Positions 45,714-56,489 of a DNA stretch of 64,000 bases are shown here, one piece after another. The notes beneath the pieces are model-generated. The model made no database searches. It was given only the letters and a program-made list of their open reading frames with translations, and was not told the DNA's origin. Source of the DNA: Biscogniauxia marginata (lineage: Eukaryota; Ascomycota; Sordariomycetes; Xylariales; Xylariaceae). The stretch is taken from contig MU404062.1 in assembly GCA_022695795.1 (NCBI GenBank), positions 372,001 through 436,000 of the forward strand, written 5' to 3'. Position 1 is the stretch's first letter, and each line of letters starts with the position of its first letter. A program made the position numbers and the translations under genes.

Positions 45714-46496
45714 TTAGTTTGGTCGGACTAGGGCTTGGGCAGAGGTGGCATAGTTGTCATAGCTGAAGAGTACTTTTGATACGATGCGAGGAATCAGTGT
45801 GATGGCCCACTGGCTCAAGGAAGGTGCTTTCAGAGCCTCGAAATATTCCTGAATAGGTCTGAACTTGTCGCCGACAATGACAAGTGAGTCATCCCGGAGT
45901 ATCTTGTTCAACGGTTCGCTGTCGACGTGCAATCCGGCGAGAGCTGGGTCCCAGCTCCGGATTGTGTCGTGAATGGCGTTGCATATGGCAGTGAAAACTG
46001 TACCGTGGCCGCGGTATGCCTCAACCTCTGACAACTCTGTAAGGTCTGGATCGAAGTAGACATCCAGATAGGCATGAGTCATTTCATGGCTAAGTGCCCC
46101 AAGGAGTAGGTCGAGTGTCGAGGGGGCGTTGGTTCCCCAGATAGTCGTAAGTAGGGTCATTTCATATTCGGAACGGTTAAAGTAACCGGAAAGGCCATAT
46201 ACGTCGTGTTGTGGCTTTTCGCAGACACAGAGTGGTAGTCTCTCGCTTTCATCCCCCTGGGTGAGGAGGCCGAAGAAGAAGAATTTGTCGAGAAGCTCCA
46301 TAAATTGGCTCATTAATTCCTGGACTGAAATGTCCGAGGGATGAAGATAGAGTTGGATGAACGTTTCCCTGGCATCTAGTTGTGATGGGGTTAGTTTCTT
46401 GCAGAAACCGTTGCAGGAGGCGTTCAGGGCACGGGTTTTCAGTTCCTGCGCAGGGTGAAATCCTCGGACGAAAGTGGTGTTCTGCAGATGCTCCAT
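45714..46496 (-). CDS. SprT-like zinc metalloprotein, 260 residues
   Basis: The ATG at 46496 begins MEHLQNTTFVRGFHPAQ. The open frame extends further 5' but only from a non-ATG codon, and the upstream sequence looks like a leader. The centre carries a SprT-like zinc site: LLGALSHEMTHAYLDVYF (HExxH, His137/Glu138/His141 from this start), with a further His in YRGHGTVFTAICNAI. SprT/Spartan-type domains are metalloproteases or zinc-binding modules; Spartan itself digests DNA-protein crosslinks. No DNA-binding or PIP-box region is evident, so a DNA repair role is not supported beyond the fold. Similar short fungal proteins are usually annotated only as SprT-like. Confidence 0.82.
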   Translation of the reverse strand: MEHLQNTTFVRGFHPAQELKTRALNASCNGFCKKLTPSQLDARETFIQLYLHPSDISVQELMSQFMELLDKFFFFGLLTQGDESERLPLCVCEKPQHDVYGLSGYFNRSEYEMTLLTTIWGTNAPSTLDLLLGALSHEMTHAYLDVYFDPDLTELSEVEAYRGHGTVFTAICNAIHDTIRSWDPALAGLHVDSEPLNKILRDDSLVIVGDKFRPIQEYFEALKAPSLSQWAITLIPRIVSKVLFSYDNYATSAQALVRPN

Positions 46497-47632
46497 GATT
46501 AGAGATGTGTATGTTGTCTTGGATACGAAAGACTTGAGTTGGAAGGGTTGTGCAAATCTCGTGCAAGAGCTGGGGCGGCGTCTCAAAATTAGGCAGGTAA
46601 ATGAAAGTAGATGGGCTGGAAGAGAAGAAAGAAGGGTAGAAATTGATGGATGGGAGACGGTTTACATATAGCACAATGCAATGCTTTCTCCGACAACTCT
46701 ACTTATCATGGTCTCATAGAGTGCAAATGCGGGTAATGTAAAGTTCAGCAATGCGGCTTTTATTGAACTATAAAATGCGGACATGTTGACAACACATGTA
46801 TCATCTGAGGCTGTGTGCTAATTAGGTACGGTGTTAAATCATCGAGAATAAGTCGAATGGTTGGAAAACTCCCGAGAGCTATTGTTATGAAGTCTCATTT
46901 AGCAGCTAAGGACATGATATATTGCTTGCTTGCTTGCTTGTGTATTGCTATTTTATTTTTAAACCATCGCCGAGATTATATAGGTTGGCTATCTTGCTTC
47001 CCTACCCCGTCAATATAATAGTCTGTCTGCTCACTTATTACACCTATAAACCCAACCATCCTGCCTTTGATTTCTACTTCAACTACAACCCAAACGTTCT
47101 CTAATTGCCTTTGTGTCCTACTTCCCATCTCTTAGAGAAGTAACACGAGGCCTTTCTGCGCATTCACTAGCTCACGACTATCATGACATACACATCATGC
47201 AACAACGAGCGGTAGACGCTCCAGTTGTTAGTAAAGGTCGAGATAACAACGTCGGTGTTGTAAAGAGGGCCTTACGCGATAGAGAGGGGAGGATCACGGC
47301 ATCAACACGTCGTTTGTGAAGGCGATACAAATCCAGGTGCAGTTTGCTGGGAGTTGGCCGGAGCAGGAAAAGACAGTTTCTCGAGACAGCGGACAAATTT
47401 ATGATAGAGTTTTAAGCTTAGACCGGTATTTGGAACCAAGGTAGAGCCGAAGTTAAACGCTAGCATTTGATACGCGAAGATTTTGGGGTTCGCATCTGAA
47501 CTGATCACTCGAGTCACTTATGAGAGCTTTGAATTTTCTTGCTGGATAACTTATTTGCATGACTCTGCCGAAAGGAGGCTCTTAGTCGGTTCGTATTAAC
47601 CCTAGCCCACCACCTTTCAATTATCATTACGT
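46497..47632. other. Intergenic region between SprT-like and hydrolase genes
   Basis: About 1.1 kb with a short TTGC repeat at 46923-46940 and no supported gene. It contains the SprT-like promoter side and the hydrolase 3' flank. Confidence 0.45.
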
Positions 47633-48690
47633 CTATGCATAAAAGAAATCTTCTAGGGCACTGGTGAATTGGTCCGGGTCTTGCAGCGGTGCAAAGTGGC
47701 TCACGTCGTTCAGAATCACCAAGCTGCTGCCAGGGATAGCGGCCTGTAGCTTGGCCGGGACGTCCAGGTTCACAGCCTCGTCGTACTGCGCTCCTGCGAT
47801 CCGCACTCTGGAGCCGCTGATAGCGGCGAGCTGGGCAGTCGTGAACTGCGGCAGCGTAGCCTCCAATGTGGCCACCTTAGTCGCGAACTGGGTGAAGTTG
47901 GCCCCAGGCTGGAGTTCGCTATACTCCTGCGCGCACCGGGACACGAACTCGGCATAGATGTCCGTGTCCGGGAAAGACGAGTTAGAGTCCGAGGGGAGCA
48001 CTGGTTATAAATGTGAGTTGCAAAATCTTTCTGGTAAAGAAGTTTGGGGGATTAAACATATGTCTCAGGAGCAAAATGCTCTCAAATGGTCCCAATAAGG
48101 AAATTCTAGCTCCCGAGACCGGGAAAAAAAGGGGGAAAGGATGAATTCTTGAAATACATACTAAAGGTGCCGAAGAGAAAGGCCTTCTCGATGGTGGGCG
48201 AAATGGTATCGTTCAGCAGCGCTGAGAGCGTGGTAGCGCCGCCGTCGGACCAACCGACTACGTTGTACTGGCCGATGCCGGCGGCTTTTAGCTGGTCGTA
48301 GATGTTGTTGGCAAACAAGTCGAAGGTGAAGTCATCATCGGCCTTGAAGGTGCTGCGTCCATGGCCGCGGCGGTCGAGGGCAATAACGTAGTGTCCCTTA
48401 GCGATCAGCCTGCTCAGGACGGCGCCGAAGTAGGCCGAGTAGCCCAGGCCGCCGTGATCGAGGACCAAGGGCGTCTGGCTGGCATCCTCGTTGTACTTCT
48501 GAATCCAGAGCTCGACGCCATCTATAGGGATCCTGGCCTCGCTGATAGGCGAGGGTAGGGACGGGGTCGGCGGCAGAGTGAGCCAGACGGGTGTCGTGTC
48601 TTGCCGAGGAAACGTGAGACCTTGGGCGCCCGTCTCCCCGAGCAAGGCATGTAATGCGAAATGGGAAACGACAGAGGGAATTTTCACCAT
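47633..48690 (-). CDS. Alpha/beta hydrolase
   Basis: Two exons (48162-48690, 47633-48000) with a 161-bp intron (GTATGT...AACCAG) give 298 residues. It has an alpha/beta hydrolase fold: oxyanion region LVLDHGGLGYSAYF (HGG at 79-81), ALDRRGHGRS, nucleophile elbow VVGWSDGG (S148), acid D250 in GAQYDEAVN and H278 in NDVSHFAPLQDPDQF. The N-terminus has a moderately hydrophobic stretch, so secretion or membrane association is possible but not clear. The substrate cannot be told from sequence; proline iminopeptidase-like and carboxylesterase-like hydrolases share these motifs. Its gene neighbours give no pathway hint. Confidence 0.87.
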
Positions 48691-50538
48691 GTTGAAAAGA
48701 AGGCGAGGCGATGAACATTAGAGAGTGAGGCAGAAGCCATGATGGAAGATACAAGTGATCATTTTATATCACCTCCTTCCCCGTCCAGATATCCGGATTG
48801 CCCGGCGCGGGCCGCTCGTGTTGCTCGTATAACTATGGGGAAAACAAGGTCGATTTTCGCGCTTGATTCATGCGTTGAACCTGGTACTTGGCATATCCGC
48901 CTAGGCGACCCATAATGGCACGATATCGATTCAAACATAGTTCAGTATTACCTAGTTCAGAAGCGCTGGGGCCTCGAGTTCTGAATAAACTTACACACCT
49001 CTCAGAAAATGAGTGTGGGTTGAATAAGAATGATGGAGAGCCAGGTTATAGGACCCTTAACTATAAGCTAGCACCTACTGCACAGTGTACCAGCCTAACT
49101 GTCTATGGCAGCTTTTCTTGCCATACCGGGCCTAGCGTCGATGCTGCTTTTATTCAGGCTCGGCTTAGTCATCCAGAGTAAGAAATTATGAACATATGAT
49201 AAAACGGTCTTTAATCACGAAGTGTAGCTTCGACCATCGTAGCTTGTCAAATAGACATAATTACAACTTTTAGCCTCATCTAAACCATTCTTTATTATTT
49301 AATGTATATACCTAAACTATATTATTAAATTTGATTCGACATCTTCATTGTTGAAATATGAGCCTCACTAAGCTGAGGCGTATAACACTTTTTCCCTATA
49401 AATCAACATTCATCGTCGTCTGTGTCATCTGCCTAACACTACGACTGTTTTGGTCGTGCGCAACACGTGTCTCCTTACTGCGCCTTCGAACTAGAAATTC
49501 AGGATTACCCTGACGATCAAAAATGCTCACAAGTGATAACAGGCCGGCTGCTGTGGTTAAAAGATATCTGCCACGTAACAATAATCGAGTTCTTTGCCTT
49601 GCGATCTCGCCGGAGTTGTCCGCCTTCATAATTGAGAAGACTGGCTTTTTACGATCGCTGCTCTGAAATTTCTCAAGGTAATATTGCACGGTATAACGTG
49701 GCGCCTTTTGGCTACCCGGTCGTTATCGTCCACCCAAATGTAAGTAGTCGCTTGAACAATAACAAGTAGCACGATTCGACTAGCTTAAGCGTGGCATGTC
49801 TGCTTCGGGTCGTGATAAGAATAGATCCATTTTGGCAGCGCTGAAAATACGACACGAGTGGTTGCGAATTCTGACCGTCCAAGTCACTCGCTAGGCCATT
49901 CTGAGTAGCGGTTGGAACCTCTAGAAGGAAGCCGGCACATGCTTGGTGGATGTGATCAACTATCTTCCCTCGCTGGGAGAACCACCGCTACAGGAGATAA
50001 ATGATCGGGAGGGAGAAATGAAATTATCACCCGGAACGGTGGGGGAATGAATGGATATATATAGAGGATGAACTTTCTATCTAGACAGTCATTGCCTCAG
50101 TGTTCAATCTAAGCATCTATCTAACCCATAGGTGAGGCTTATCAAGCCTTGATGACTATTCTTGTGAGTTCCAGTTATTTCCATATGCATTGTTTAGCAC
50201 TCTTGGCTTCTTCCTCTCCGGTTAGTTAGAAACAGCATCTTGACCCTCAACTCTTGTGCCTTTCCAAGACCGTCTGGCCGTTCACAAAAGACGTCAATTG
50301 ACTGTGAGAGCTTTAAGCTGCAGTGAAAATATGACTGTCGAGAGTTGTCATACGTCGGTGACTCTCAGTGATGATTGTAAATACTTGAATAGCCAGGGCA
50401 GATCACACGACCCCTCTATGACAATATGGCCAATTGGATGTAATGGAGAAGCTGGATACCAAAAGGCTAAGAATACATGAATCAAGAACCCTTATATAAA
50501 ATCGTTGGTCTACGATTTTGCGCGAAATGTGGATGACC
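48691..50538. other. Intergenic region left of the AAA cluster
   Basis: About 1.85 kb, AT-rich. It includes the hydrolase promoter, a TATATATA at 50056-50063 and an open frame with four cysteines (50244-50480) for which no start exon could be joined in frame. No other supported gene. Confidence 0.4.
50244..50480 (+). CDS. Possible small cysteine-rich peptide, 5' end unresolved
   Basis: A stop-to-stop frame reads a basic KRRQLTV site followed by a 50-residue part with four cysteines (LSCSENMTVESCH, SDDCKYL, IGCNGEAG). A TATATATA lies about 190 bp upstream and an ATG with a hydrophobic leader (50152) precedes it. I found no splice pair that joins leader and body in frame. It could be a secreted peptide gene with an unusual 5' structure, a relic, or chance. 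Confidence 0.18.
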   Translation, partial: PSTLVPFQDRLAVHKRRQLTVRALSCSENMTVESCHTSVTLSDDCKYLNSQGRSHDPSMTIWPIGCNGEAGYQKAKNT

Positions 50539-52245
50539 CTAATCTTCATCTTCTTGATAGTGGCCATGACCATTAGTCCCAGGCAACGGGCTTTTCTTCT
50601 GGAACTTCTGAAATTCGTTCCTCATTGTGCTGCTCAAACTCGTCGGCTTGACCGTCTTCATAGCCCGCCAGAAGTGAGCCCAAGTCAAGGTCCTCTCAGT
50701 GGTATCTTCCTCGCCTGCCTCGGCCTGTTCATCGACGCAGTGAGTAGCAGCTGTGACGCACAAATTCTTGAGATCAGAGCCTGTGTACTTGTGCGTCAGG
50801 CTAGCGATGATGGATGCATTGAGGCCCTGCTCCAGCTTTTCGTCCTTAAGTAGCAGTTCAAGAATATTTTGTCTGTCCCATTGGGATGGAACGTCGAGAT
50901 AGATGTATACAGGTGCACGGCGAAGCACCGCGGGGTCTAGGTCGAAGGGCCTATTGGTGGCAAGGAGCACGAAGGGCGAGTTCAAGCCACTCATTAGCCC
51001 ATCCCACTCCATAAGGAACTGGTTAAGCATAGAGCGGATATGCCGCTTCTCTCCGGCCTTTCGTGCGCCGAGCATAGCATCGGCCTCGTCTAGGAAAATG
51101 ATACAGGGGTGGATCTTCCGGCCTAAGGAGAAAAGAGCCTTAATTACCTTTTCGTCTTCGCCGTGGCATTTCTGCCATAGCTCGGCCGTGGTGATAGAGA
51201 TCATGTTGCAGCCCGACTCCTTAGCGAGGCCTTTGGCCAAAAGGGTCTTGCCTGTGCCTGGAGGACCCCAGAGGATGGCTCCCGTGACCCGGTTTCCCTT
51301 CAAGACGCCACAACTAAAAGCCTTCTTCCGGTCCCGTGAGAGCCTGGTCACTCGTTCTAACTCTCTGATAATTTCCCTATCAACGAATATGTTTTCGTAC
51401 TTGGCGGGTATTTGGTCTGATCCAGAATGGAAGAAGACTGTTAGAGTGGCTACTCTCATGATCCAGAAGAATGCGGCGGGATATTGCTACTAACCTGTAT
51501 TGACAATGGATTCGAGGAGCATAGTCTCGAAGCGACCTGAAGCCAAAGCTCGCCATTTCCTGGCCTTCTTCGCGTGTTCACGCACGACACGGACATCTCC
51601 AGATGCCTCGGTAACAAGGTCACTATCATATGCCTCATCATTGGGGTCGTGAACAGGTCTGTCATTGCCGTCGCTTGACGATCCATCATCGTCGTTGTTG
51701 CCGCCCCTTTTGGAATACCAAGACGGTAGGCCTCTCCGAGTTTTGTTGTCCTGAAAACTGACCTCTGCTTCAGACCAGTCGTCTGCTGCTATGACTTTGT
51801 GCTTTACGTTCAGTAGGCCATTTTGAGACGTGCTGTTTTCTTCAATGTCTTTCATGGACCTGGGTGCGGCCATGTCCTGGCCTGGCCACCGCGGTGTAGT
51901 TAATTCCCCATTATTGTCAGTCACCTGAACTTTGCCTCTGGGATGGGTTCCATGGTTCTCTGATGGTTGCCAAGTTTGGGAGTGAGAAGGATGAGGCCTA
52001 ACCTGACTTGCCTTGGGTATATTTAGGAAATCATCGTTACCGTGACTACCTGTAGGCGAGGGGTCCTGGTCAAAACCTGCAGAGGGATCTTGATGCAGCC
52101 TATCAGAGTCCTCGTTCACAATAAGACTTGGTACAGCAAGCTCGACATCTGGTTTAAAGGAAGCCAGCGGTCTTTGAGCCCTCGCGAATGCTTGCTGATA
52201 AACCGAGAGGCCATGGTCATCTTCCTCAGCCTGAGTTGACGTCAT
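50539..52245 (-). CDS. AAA ATPase, Msp1/ATAD1-like, with long disordered N-terminus
   Basis: Two exons (51495-52245, 50539-51416) with a 78-bp intron (GTTAGT...ATCAG) give 542 residues. Residues 1-210 are acidic and disordered. A basic helix (REHAKKARKWRALASGRFETMLLESIVNT) leads into the AAA module from about 251. It has Walker A GPPGTGKT (301-308), Walker B IIFLDEADA (D360/E361), sensor-1 LLATNRPFDLD, paired Arg LRR, and a C-terminal lid (HKYTGSDLKNLCVTAATH). This places it in the meiotic AAA clade near Msp1/ATAD1, whose members extract membrane proteins. No N-terminal membrane anchor is visible, so it would be soluble or recruited by a partner. It is divergent from the two-helix membrane protein gene at 53007. 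Confidence 0.9.
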
Positions 52246-53006
52246 ACTGAGTTTCTTAGTTGTCGCTTTGATAGTTTGTGGTCATAATATAGTCACGAAC
52301 TGCATAAAGCTGTAGCAAGTATAGCAACTTTTAAGATACGACACGAAAGAGAAGTGATACCGGCCATGACCCCCTCTACAATGTGTTATGAATGCATCAA
52401 TAGTCTTTCAAGCTGCAGTGTGTGATGCCTTGTGCAATTAGTGTTTTCCCTTTTCGTTGTCGGCATTACGACTTCGGCGAATATGTTCACACCACCGTGG
52501 AATTATAATTGGCACTCCAATTTACGAGATGCAGGTCCAGCCATCAATCATATCTCTACAAGCCAAGTCCATATGCCCAACGCCAGTATCCAGCCTGCCT
52601 CAGTACTACCCTACAACATGTGGTGATTTGTCGTTGCTTATCTCCAATTTCTGGGTACTGTGAATGAACTAATGGCGTATCTTCATGCAAGCCTCACTTC
52701 ACATTTTTCACTACAGATGATATAAACGGGCTGTTCGATAGGATGAAACGTGTCACAACTTTCTACTGCATTACATGGATTCGAATGAATGAATGAATGA
52801 CATGCATTAAGTAATGCTCAGCGATAATCGCCAGCGGGGTCAGCATCCCTAAGAAGAAGAGAGAGAAAACAATGCCGCGTAGCCTCAACGCAGCTCCTAT
52901 TGGTGAAGCCGTCACACAGAGACGCATTTAACTATATATTGTCTAGAGGAATAAAGCTCGTCGAGTCTGTAACTACATTGTCTGGCTCAGTTCAGTAACG
53001 GGAAAT
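52246..53006. promoter_or_regulatory. Divergent promoter between AAA ATPase and membrane protein genes
   Basis: A 761-bp shared upstream region. A TATATAT at 52933-52939 lies about 70 bp before the plus-strand ATG and is a good TATA box. A (GAAT)4 simple repeat is at 52783-52799. A shared upstream region makes co-regulation possible, but no specific operator could be read. Confidence 0.5.
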
Positions 53007-55644
53007 ATGTCAGACGAAAAAGACACAACCCCTTCGCCGCCATCGTGGCGAAGTGTATCTGGATTGGTGTCGGAAAGGGAAATTGATCCTATGGAAAGTC
53101 CACCCCCCCGGGTAGCACGAAGTAACACAACTGCGATGCTCTCTGAAGCTAGCGTTTGTCGGTCTGCCGGCAAGCGTCTGTCACGATATCTGCGTCGACG
53201 ACGTTATCTGGTTCACCCTGCTGTTGGCGAGCCCCAAAACTTTACTACTCCACAGCCAAGCAATGGCCACCTTCAAGAACGAGAGCAGCTGCTCCACAGC
53301 ATCATGAAAAGCTTCGAGAGGAGTAATCAGGCTTTCCCAGAATTCGACAGCTTAGATGCGTATCAGGTTCACTTCAAGAGTGCTAAGCAGTTACGAAAAA
53401 TTGAAGCAGAAAAACTTGTGCAAGTCGCCATAGATCGGTCACAGCCTCCCCTCTTAGGTCATAGCGACCTTCTGTCAGGACTAGCAGGTGACGATACAGG
53501 GTATGAGAAACTATCGAAGATATCTAAGAACATATCAACGGCTCTTTCGCTGTGCCTTCTGGATAATGAATGCATCAATGTCAGATCGTGCACCCGCATT
53601 GCCAACCGGGAGCGGCTACAGAACCTAGTGAAGCAAGCCCATGTTGCTGCGAACATGGCTGTCTCCGATAGGAACATGCCAGGAACTAACCAGAACAATC
53701 TCCTGAAAGCAACTTATGCTATTATCGACTACATAGCAGCTATCATAGCTAGATTGGTCATTCAAACAGCCTCCGGTTCGTTCTGGGTTACCAATGTATT
53801 TGCGATTTTGGCAGCGAGGATCACGAAGATGAAGTATCTGCTCGTAGATCTAGCCGACAGTGCTAATAAAGCTGCCGAGAAGGGTGAAGACGCCTTGGAG
53901 GAGACTGAAAACTTGTCAGGCTTCTCCACAATGCCCGGAGATGAGGAGGAGGAATGCGAGGAGGCGCTTCGAATCATTGACGCGAACACCAAGGATGGGT
54001 TGACGTCCGAAGAGGAGGCTGCTGTGGGCTCGTACTGCATCAGTCAGAATAAGTACCGCTCGGGTGTCAACACGGCCATGAGGTATATCCTTCTCTCGCT
54101 TCGCCTCATGAACCGCTCTGGACTGCCACCCACGACGTACGAGATGTGCGTTGTTGTGTATGAGATCGGATTTGAAGGCTTCGAGGTACGATTTTACAAT
54201 AAATTCAGACGCCCATAGGGATTAGAAACTCCTTAGTACGAGACTGATCGATTCTTGCTAGACTGTACTATTTCAGGACAGAGATCTCGAGTATTCGGCC
54301 TCTTCCGATCGTAGTGTTCTCGATACCGCAAACCCGGCGCTGTGCATGCTGGACCAGATATTACGTGGATTAAAAGACCGGCAAAAAGATAACAAGGGAA
54401 TCAAGCGTTCATTTGAAACATTTGTCCAGTGGGCGTATCTAGAGGATAAATCCCACACGCAGACCACTTTAGGGGGCGGCATTGACTACGTTGAGCTATC
54501 CAATTCGGAAACGAAATTATCACTTCGCCACTTGGAAGACATTGTCACAGTCATGATTCCCATGATAGCAACAAGTCCGATCTTCCTCGCGAATTTCACT
54601 AACTTCCGAACCATGATGGCCCTCACCGGCAGCGTGCACGACGTGGTATCCCCCTTTCAGGGCGGCCAATTCGGTGCCTTCTGCCGGCTTTACACAAGCC
54701 TTTTCGACGATGAAGCCGAGAAGAGGAAGATCCTTCGGCTTTCCAAAGCGTTCGACGAGCAACGCTTTTCACGCTGCAGGCTGCTCACTGAAGGAAAGGG
54801 GAAGTGGGGCGACAAGGATTGGGATACCCACATCAAGCATCAGAAGAGCCCCAGCAAGATAATCCAAGAGAGGCTCAATGACTGCTGTATCGACATGCAG
54901 GATTGGGTAGTCGATGAGTCGTCAGTGACAGTGACAAACCGATCTTACGTGGCCAGCGTGATGCTATTTGCGATCATCCTCGGTGGCAGTGGCTTAGCGA
55001 TGGGCTTCACTGTCGGTGAACGGATCGAAGGCGTGGATCCCTTCAATTTGGCAACATACGCATGGGTTCTGGCTGCCTTCGTGATTCTCATCTGCAAGAG
55101 TGTCAGAGTCGAGCACTGGACCTGGAGCGACTTCCTGCGGTGGAGGGTGCGTTGCCGCTCGGTTTCGGAGCTGGCCTCAGCAACACGCGTCCACGAGCAG
55201 CTCGTGATGGCAAAGCTACTCCATGACGACTGCGGCGGCGGCAGCATTTTGAATACCAGGGGTCCGTACAACTCGGTGTTTCGAAAACAAACGGACGACG
55301 TGGGCAATGGATTCTCCATCGACCGTCCCATCAGCGCAGCGACATTGATGCTGAGTGGACTGGCCCTACTGAAGGTCACCGCGGCGCGTGGTCATGCAAT
55401 CGTATGCCTTGACTATCGCCGAGGAACATTCTTGACGGTCGTAGAGCACCAAGGCAAGCAGGATAAGTCGCAGCTTATTTGTGATGACCTTAGTCGGCTC
55501 TCCACGGAGCACAGCAGCCGTGCTCACAGCGGCTGGCATGCGACTGAGCCGATAAAACTGAAGCTCACGAAGATGGAGGACTTCAAATGGAAGCGGGTGC
55601 AAGGGCTCTACGAATTTAACGGCGTAGATGTAGTTTTCGAGTAG
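53007..55644 (+). CDS. Two-transmembrane protein of unknown family
   Basis: Two exons (53007-54185, 54277-55644) with a 91-bp intron (GTACGA...TTTCAG) give 848 residues. The N-terminal 390 residues are helical and include an amphipathic/hydrophobic region around 230-280 (YAIIDYIAAIIARLVIQ and FWVTNVFAILAARI) and an acidic loop (PGDEEEECEEALR). Two clear membrane helices lie at about 617-638 (YVASVMLFAIILGGSGLAMGF) and 651-667 (TYAWVLAAFVILICKSV), separated by a 12-residue loop, forming a hairpin. The C-terminal 180 residues are soluble and basic-aromatic at first (WTWSDFLRWRVRCRS). I recognise no named domain. It lies between two AAA ATPase genes, which suggests that it may be their membrane partner; that is inference. 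Confidence 0.85.
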
Positions 55645-56489
55645 AAGTGGACTAACATCAACCACTACGATATATTTGATTATAGTTATCGAACAGGCGA
55701 ACGATTTGTCTTGACTACATAGTATCTTAGTCTCCGCCATGTCATTCTTATTTTACTATAAATCAAAACTTCGGTTGCGCTCGAAAGCTAAAAGAGTTCC
55801 ATCTAGCAAAAGAGTGGAAATATGCACAGAATTACAAACCTCTTATCACCAGACAAGCACCGATTCGTGAGCAGAATTAGACCTCAACCTTCTAAGTCTG
55901 TCAAAAGGTATTGCGCGACGACCATAGCGAATGCAGGCTACTCGTCAGGCCGATGTATGCCCAATCTCCGGCTGCGCCGAGCTGCATCGTAATCAGGCCT
56001 ATAATACGCGGGTTTTCCATTATATGCTACGGTTACAGCGGATCCTACGTCTCAGCTGCTAGCTGTCAATACATAATCTGCAAATGCTGCAACTTCACAC
56101 AGCCTGCCTGAGTCGATACACACCATCAAAAGATATCCGATCCCTCACTAGTACTATCCTCCTCACTCACAGCCTTTCATAGATACACTCCCTCCTATAA
56201 AATTCATATATTGTGGTCGGACAGAGAGCGCAGGGATATCGGAGTAAAGACTGGCGACGGATGGAGTTGCCGTTTGAGGGTGAGATTCTGCCTCAAAGTC
56301 TGGCTTTTTACATGATCACAGGTTGTTAAGCAAGTTGACAAGTCATTTTCATCAATTCTCGTGTGCCTTCTAGCTCGCTATTGGATCTCTGTGATTTTCC
56401 CGTGATTGACCTCACTTATATGCCTAACTTTCTCGGCACCATTCGGACTTAGAGTTAGGACTGTTGCGGGCATCGCTCCCACCTGCAAG
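55645..56489. promoter_or_regulatory. Upstream region of the triple-AAA gene
   Basis: 845 bp between two plus-strand genes. TATAAAA at 56196-56202 is a candidate core promoter about 290 bp before the ATG. An in-frame extension upstream to 56406 exists but has no ATG, so translation is taken to begin at 56490. Confidence 0.45.

Noticed and set aside
46497..46586. N-terminal extension of the SprT-like protein to 46586
   Set aside because: It begins with a non-ATG codon and the sequence looks like a 5' leader; ATG at 46496 is sufficient.
56406..56489. N-terminal extension of the triple-AAA protein to 56406
   Set aside because: Begins with TTG; the first in-frame ATG is at 56490.
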